DNA of 17,386 bases. It comes from Hadesarchaea archaeon. Its GTDB lineage: Archaea > Hadarchaeota > Hadarchaeia > Hadarchaeales > Hadarchaeaceae. How positions within the stretch are numbered: position 1 is the stretch's first letter; the number at the start of each line of letters is the position of its first letter. Below are positions 13,738-17,386 of this stretch, piece by piece. Position numbers and translations under genes: made by a program. The stretch spans positions 1 through 17,386 of the forward strand of contig JAGMBM010000068.1 of assembly GCA_023129675.1 (NCBI GenBank), given 5' to 3'. The notes beneath the pieces are model-generated. The model did no database searches. It was not told the DNA's origin and saw nothing but the letters and a program-made list of their open reading frames with translations.

Positions 13738-13905
13738 CTAGATCGTGTAAAACTCGATGTACCCGCATTGCTTGCACACGTGCATTTTTGGTCTAGTAGC
13801 CCTGAATAACCCAGTTTTAACCGCGAGGTTGTGATCGCACTTCCCGCCATTCGTTTCCATCTCGCCACCACACTTCGGGCACTCAGCCAACGCGCTCACC
13901 TCCAT
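13738..13905 (-). CDS. Small zinc-ribbon protein
   Basis: 55 residues from the ATG at 13905, or 50 from a TTG at 13890. The protein reads AECPKCGGEM near the start and MHVCKQCGYIEFYTI at the end: two C-P-x-C-G / C-x-x-C-G knuckles that would hold one zinc ion. The stretch between has His-25 and a basic TGLFRATRPK. This pattern is typical of small archaeal zinc-ribbon proteins that may bind nucleic acid or protein; no exact family is named. GGAGGTGA begins inside the ATG codon region and lies 5 bases before the TTG, giving a product MAECPKCGG, so the TTG may be the real start. A TATA-like TTTAAAAAG lies about 45 bases upstream, inside a repeat unit. TAG ends it. Confidence 0.75.
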   Translation of the reverse strand: MEVSALAECPKCGGEMETNGGKCDHNLAVKTGLFRATRPKMHVCKQCGYIEFYTI

Positions 13906-13925
13906 TTTCTTCTTATTAATCGCGG

Positions 13926-13975
13926 CCTAAAAAGAGACATAATTCGGACTTTTTAAACAGAGCCCCCCTAGCTAC
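13926..13975 (+). repeat. Single-unit copy of the ACTTTTTAAACAGA element
   Basis: AATTCGGACTTTTTAAACAG followed by AGCCCCCCTAGC. The sequence from AATTCGG through AACAGAG equals the second unit of the element at 15516-15577. The preceding bases (CTAAAAAGAGACAT) may be a worn first unit. Read on the minus strand the core is GTTTAAAAAG and is well placed to be the TATA box of the zinc-ribbon gene at 13905. Confidence 0.55.
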
Positions 13976-14346
13976 CCCCTATTTAAGGTATTTTGTATAA
14001 TTTGGGGGGGCAGCGGCGGTTAGTTCCAGTACGGCGACTTCCCAGTTTATCGAATTTCAGATTCGTGCTTCGGCATAATCTAAAACGCCTTGGCAGGTCC
14101 CAATGACCACAGCGGCTTTTTTGAAGTTTCGGTCATTGGCAGGGGGCGTGAGAGTATATTTCAGCCAAGCAAATGCGCCTCTGGAACCCATTCGGAAGAC
14201 CAACTCGAGCCAATTAATCTTTTTGCTTACTTGCATTATATTACCAGTCTATGTTATTGTTAGAAACTTATTAACGATTGCTAAAGAACTAAAGAACGGC
14301 TTTGCTACTAAACCTCCAGATCGCTACCGACTTGGGGGAGCAAAAA

Positions 14347-14411
14347 TCGGACTTTTGCAACAGAGGGACGACTTTTGCAACAGAGGCGACTATTTCAACA
14401 AAGCCCCCTGG
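14347..14411 (+). repeat. Three-unit repeat element, left of DNRLRE gene
   Basis: Units GACTTTTGCAACAGAGG at 14350 and 14370 (20 bases apart), then GACTATTTCAACAAAG at 14388 (18 bases on), closing with CCCCCTGG. The element downstream of the gene at 15516 has the same unit spacing (20, then 18) and the same closing bases. Within this copy the core is TTTTGCAAC. Confidence 0.8.
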
Positions 14412-14422
14412 GCCGCAAGCGC

Positions 14423-14430
14423 CTTAAATG
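14423..14430 (+). promoter_or_regulatory. TATA-like box for the DNRLRE gene
   Basis: CTTAAATG lies 41-48 bases before the GTG at 14471, just after the three-unit repeat. Transcription would start near 14450, leaving GGAGG (14460-14464) in the leader. The call rests on position. Confidence 0.35.
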
Positions 14431-14470
14431 TGAAACGCTGAATTTCTACAGAGGCGAAAGGAGGCAAAAA

Positions 14471-15502
14471 GTGAGGACGGAGGGTTTTAAAGGCGCGTTG
14501 CTGTCGGCCTTGATAATTGCTTCACTATCGGTACCGATGCTGGCTTTGACGAACATGGCTGAAGCTCAGGACCCTTGGACCGGGACAGCCGTTTTCAGTC
14601 TGGAAAATCTTTACGCAGTTCGCCTAGAGAAGAACCTCGACCTCGAAAATGGTTCGAAGCTCGTCGTCAAGTTCTATGACTACGGATACACGGGCACGAT
14701 AAACGAAAACACCCTCGCGGTTGAAGACTCTTACGTGATCGCGAACGAGCCAAGTCAAAATGGTGACGTAATATATAATGGCATGAGCAACGAGTTGAAA
14801 ATCGGTAACTTCCCAGATGAGGAAAACTGCAGGGCCTTCATAAAGTGGGACCTTAGTTCACTTAGTTCACCTACCAGCATCACAAGTGCCACTCTATACT
14901 TGGACACAGGGCCGTGGTATCCCGACGACATTACGGTCGGGGCATACGAAGTTGACAACGACGACTGGAGCGAGTTAACCCTATGTTGGGACAACGCGCC
15001 TTGGGATAACGTCGGGCCTCAACTCGATAACGTTGCTATCATCACTCAGTGGACGTTGGATGTCACTTCTTGGGTTATAAGTCAGTTTAATAAAGACAAA
15101 GTAGTCAGCATAATGCTGAAATCGGAGAACGAGGACCTCGCCATAGGCGTTGAGATCAGTAGCTATGGCACCATGCTAGAGATCATCTACGAAGGAACGA
15201 TGGACTCATTCGAGAATGAGAACGTCATCGAGACTTTCTCTCCGCCTTGGCACGTGGAGGAAAACGAAATCGCCCGACACCCCGAGGGTATAGGTGTGAA
15301 TAAAGTTAGGTTGGATCTGACCACCGACAACACCGAGGATGTGATCTCGACAATAGCGAGCTTTGTGGTGAACAGGAGCAGGCTAATCACCAGGATAAGC
15401 CAGATTAAGAGCAGGTGGCCCTTCGCCGACGACAACGAAAGGTCCAACCTGATTTCGGAGATCTCCGGCATAAAGGCCCAGTGGCCCTTCGCGCCGACGT
15501 GA
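14471..15502 (+). CDS. Secreted DNRLRE / CBM96-type protein
   Basis: 343 residues from the GTG at 14471; GGAGG lies 6 bases before it, and the longer frame upstream runs through repeats. Residues 1-32 form a classical signal peptide (FKGALLSALIIASLSVPMLA, then AEA before the cut). Residues of about 75-235 form a DNRLRE/CBM96-like beta sandwich: a SYVIANEP start, RAFIKWDLSSL, ITSATLYLD, W-S-E-L-T-L-C-W-D-N-A-P, and L-D-V-T-S-W-V. These domains are found on secreted or wall-bound proteins and often bind polysaccharide. The last 45 residues contain two copies of a helical unit ending in WPFA. The gene is flanked on both sides by the same repeat element, which suggests it moved as a cassette. Confidence 0.8.
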   Translation: MRTEGFKGALLSALIIASLSVPMLALTNMAEAQDPWTGTAVFSLENLYAVRLEKNLDLENGSKLVVKFYDYGYTGTINENTLAVEDSYVIANEPSQNGDVIYNGMSNELKIGNFPDEENCRAFIKWDLSSLSSPTSITSATLYLDTGPWYPDDITVGAYEVDNDDWSELTLCWDNAPWDNVGPQLDNVAIITQWTLDVTSWVISQFNKDKVVSIMLKSENEDLAIGVEISSYGTMLEIIYEGTMDSFENENVIETFSPPWHVEENEIARHPEGIGVNKVRLDLTTDNTEDVISTIASFVVNRSRLITRISQIKSRWPFADDNERSNLISEISGIKAQWPFAPT

Positions 15503-15515
15503 AGCCCTTCTTTCC

Positions 15516-15577
15516 GACTTTTTAAACAGAATTCGGACTTTTTAAACAGAGGCTACTTTTTAAACAAAGCCCCCTGG
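15516..15577 (+). repeat. Three-unit repeat element, right of DNRLRE gene
   Basis: GACTTTTTAAACAGA units at 15516 and 15536 (20 bases apart) and TACTTTTTAAACAAAG at 15554 (18 bases on), closing with CCCCCTGG. It fills most of the 97-base gap between the DNRLRE gene and the convergent methyltransferase gene. All three units carry TTTTTAAAC where the left element has GC in place of the central TA. The T runs may also serve to end transcription. Confidence 0.8.
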
Positions 15578-15599
15578 ACCAGAACCTTTATAAACGGAA

Positions 15600-16736
15600 T
15601 CATTTAGATGCTCGCTTTTCCCAAAGCAAAAGTCCCTCCTGCGTGACCCCAATTTTCTTCCTCGCTGGCGTCGTACAAAAACGCCGGTTCACCACCAGCA
15701 TGCGCTTCGCCTTGAAACCAGTTTTTTCTGCCAGCTCGCTCAAAGGAACGCACACCTCGGCCACACCCTCAGGGGAGCAGGCATCGGATGTGACAAGGGC
15801 AATCCGTGCTCCAGGCTTGCAAACTCGGTAAAGCTCGCGAATCGCTGCGAACATGTCCTTAAAATAAAGTTTCGCATCGAGCGGTTTTCCCTCGACGAAC
15901 TCCTCGACCTCAGAAAAATCCTCTAGCGTGCCCTCCTCCCGCACGCCGATGAGTTGTTGTGGAGTTGGGGCACCTAGGTCCAGCAACTGCTGCTCGATGC
16001 GGTAGGCGTGAGTGTACTCCAGCTTCCCGAGGTATGGTGGTGAGGTGATGACGGCATCTACACTTTCATCCTCCAGCTTGAGCTTTCGCGCGTCACAGCG
16101 CTCGATCGTCGCTTTAGAACCTTTTCTCTCAAATCGCTCAACATCGTTGCACATCCTGAGGAGCTGCCTCCTGAGCGCTTTCCGAAGGGGTGGCGTCGGC
16201 TTTTTAACAACTCTTATCGCTGCACCATCCTTATGTGCCCAGCTGCATCGCATCGCCGCGTTCATCAACCCGAGGAACAGGAATTCGCGAACCTCCTCGT
16301 CTTCGATATCCAAAATTTTTCGCTTGAAGAAGGTGATGTCTTCGAGCACCGGCTTCGGGAAAACGCGCGTGACGAAACCCGGCGCTTCAACCTCTGGTCT
16401 CTCGAACTTCGATTTCACCAGTCCCCGAACCGCTGCCCTAAGTTCTTCAACGTTGTACTCTCGGAGCTTCACGCGCGAGGCGAACAACATGATTGGGTGC
16501 ACGTCGTAACCAATGCTGTCTATCCCAAGTTGCTTGCACGCGAGCGACGTCGTACCGCAGCCGACAAATGGGTCTAGGGCAAGATCGCCTTCGCCAAGTC
16601 TCCAAGTTTCGGCAAGCAGGAACACAAGGTCCCGCGAAAATCCCTCCTTGAACTGGAACCAATTGTAAACTGGGAGCCTTTTGTTAAGGAGAAAAGTCGC
16701 GAGCCTACCGAGCCGAAGCTTTTCAACTATCTTCAC
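15600..16736 (-). CDS. N4/N6-type DNA methyltransferase (SPPY motif)
   Basis: 378 residues from a GTG at 16736 with GGAGG 6 bases upstream. Motif I is DPFVGCGTT (residues 55-63), with GYDVHP after it (76-81); the catalytic motif IV is TSPPY (231-235), followed by a tyrosine-rich helix. TSPPY is typical of N4-cytosine enzymes, though N6-adenine or RNA targets cannot be excluded. A strand with CKPGARIALVTSD precedes the basic tail PARKKIGVT. No specificity or restriction gene is close by, so it may be an orphan methylase. It follows rfcL by 20 bases, probably co-transcribed. A related C-terminal remnant lies at 8632-8690. Confidence 0.82.
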   Translation of the reverse strand: MKIVEKLRLGRLATFLLNKRLPVYNWFQFKEGFSRDLVFLLAETWRLGEGDLALDPFVGCGTTSLACKQLGIDSIGYDVHPIMLFASRVKLREYNVEELRAAVRGLVKSKFERPEVEAPGFVTRVFPKPVLEDITFFKRKILDIEDEEVREFLFLGLMNAAMRCSWAHKDGAAIRVVKKPTPPLRKALRRQLLRMCNDVERFERKGSKATIERCDARKLKLEDESVDAVITSPPYLGKLEYTHAYRIEQQLLDLGAPTPQQLIGVREEGTLEDFSEVEEFVEGKPLDAKLYFKDMFAAIRELYRVCKPGARIALVTSDACSPEGVAEVCVPLSELAEKTGFKAKRMLVVNRRFCTTPARKKIGVTQEGLLLWEKRASK

Positions 16737-16756
16737 GGATGATCCTCCCAGGTCCG

Positions 16757-17386
16757 TTAAATCAATTTCAGGTATTTCTCTTCCTCGTCGCTCAGTTCGA
16801 GTTCGGCTGCTATCCGGGCAGCCGCCTCCTTGTCGTTGTTGAAAATTAAGCCCAAGTATGGCAGGAAGTGTTTCCGCGCGACCCTAGAGGAGGTGTGGCA
16901 GCGGGCGGCAACTTTCTTCGCCACGCCATCGCGCAGGCCCCGCGTCGCTCGCGTCCTGCCGAAGTAAACCCCGGAGCTCGGCGGCTGGAAGCGGACGAAT
17001 TTGAGGGGGCCTTCTCGGGAGAGTGCTACCCCAGCGCTCATTAGATCACTCGCGTACCTCCACATCCCGTAGGCTTGCCTCCTTCGGGCGCGACCCAAGA
17101 AGGTATCCGCCCGCGAGATGGCGTCGTAGACCCGGGCTCGGTCGGCGGGTTCGGTCAGCATCCGGGGGATATTCTCGTTTATCCACGCAAGTGCATCGTC
17201 GGGCGCTTGGTCGAGTGCCCAGAGCAGCTCTCGGGCTTCCTTGACCTTCTTGGCATACATGAGCTGCCTCAGCACATCGAATATGCTCGCCTCCCGGTCC
17301 CGCCGGTAGAGCACGACATCCTTGACGGTCAGGCGCTTCCTGCCCATCGCCATGGTTTGAAGGTCGTTGATCGCCGAGCGCAGGTC
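16757..17386 (-). CDS. rfcL: Replication factor C large subunit, C-terminal part
   Basis: The gene runs off the right edge; 209 residues are visible. They start in DLRSAINDLQ, the conserved helix at the end of the AAA+ lid region, and go on through the helical C-terminal domain: KDVVLYRRDREASIFDVLRQ, then ALAWINENIPRM, DAISRADTFLGRARRRQAYGM and the terminal EEEKYLKLI. The W-I-N-E-N-I-P and S-x-A-D-x-F-L-G-R motifs are characteristic of archaeal RfcL. The complex with RfcS loads the sliding clamp PCNA on DNA at primer ends. The ATPase motifs lie outside the window. The C terminus has no obvious PCNA-binding (PIP) box, which often ends this protein. The methyltransferase gene follows. Confidence 0.92.
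   Translation of the reverse strand, partial: DLRSAINDLQTMAMGRKRLTVKDVVLYRRDREASIFDVLRQLMYAKKVKEARELLWALDQAPDDALAWINENIPRMLTEPADRARVYDAISRADTFLGRARRRQAYGMWRYASDLMSAGVALSREGPLKFVRFQPPSSGVYFGRTRATRGLRDGVAKKVAARCHTSSRVARKHFLPYLGLIFNNDKEAAARIAAELELSDEEEKYLKLI

Larger units (their letters stand above)
13906..14470. other. Gap with repeats and one doubtful ORF
   Basis: It holds the single repeat copy, the three-unit element upstream of the DNRLRE gene, and a G run (GGGGGGGC near 14005). A plus-strand frame of 112 codons from an ATG at 14103 has one hydrophobic stretch (SSQLIFLLTCIILPVYVIV) and AGGT 5 bases upstream. However, its last 30 codons run through the repeat units, so it is either a chance frame or a small gene altered by the repeat. 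AT-rich stretches at 13981-14001 could be a promoter for it. I do not call it a gene. Confidence 0.35.

Noticed and set aside
13618..13809. Plus-strand ORF of 63 codons including FPAARKGFKILEARGG
   Set aside because: No ribosome binding site, a stop two codons before it, and its 3' third overlaps the convincing zinc-ribbon gene on the other strand.
14347..14411. CRISPR array
   Set aside because: Units are about 16 bases with 2-4 base gaps; there are no spacers of CRISPR length and no cas genes.

Overview
The window looks like part of an archaeal chromosome, probably from a thermophile-like lineage with mid-to-high GC. The archaeal signals are the C-terminal part of a replication factor C large subunit at the right edge, an archaeal-type MoeA / MobB-ferredoxin / MoaA set, an archaeal-style TruA, a DUF996 membrane protein, several TATA-like boxes about 40-50 bases before start codons, and frequent GTG/TTG starts preceded by GGAGG. 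I cannot place it more precisely; methanogen-related or Hadarchaeota-like lineages are guesses. TAG ends many intact genes here, so it is an ordinary stop codon.

Left part (1-3840): a small two-helix membrane protein (minus), the remnant of an isoprenylcysteine-methyltransferase-like C terminus, a short DUF1697 protein overlapping a DUF167/YggU protein, and three secreted or membrane-anchored proteins of the pilin-like type (one plus, two overlapping minus) that converge with 6 bases between them.

Centre (3977-7648): a compact plus-strand operon moeA - mobB(Fe-S fusion) - moaA - truA. Every junction overlaps by a few bases. The first three make molybdopterin or tungstopterin cofactor; truA modifies tRNA and seems to be a passenger.

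Accessory part (7643-15600): a membrane-anchored staphylococcal-nuclease-like gene with a C-terminal Ig-like domain, interrupted by an in-frame TAG; a remnant of a DNA-methyltransferase C terminus; a 1132-residue protein resembling 'cellobiose phosphorylase' (GH94-like); a decayed reading frame; a DUF996 + YbjQ (UPF0145) gene pair; a 50-55-residue zinc-ribbon gene; and a secreted DNRLRE/CBM96-type protein ending in a duplicated WPFA motif. The DNRLRE gene is flanked on both sides by the same three-unit repeat element (spacing 20 then 18 bases, ending in AGCCCCCTGG), and the DUF996-YbjQ pair lies between two copies of a near-identical 23-base repeat. This suggests a patch of cassette-like insertion and decay.

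Right part (15600-17386, minus): rfcL (3' part only), followed after about 20 bases by an N4/N6-type DNA methyltransferase, apparently one transcription unit.

No tRNA, rRNA, CRISPR array or complete insertion sequence was seen.
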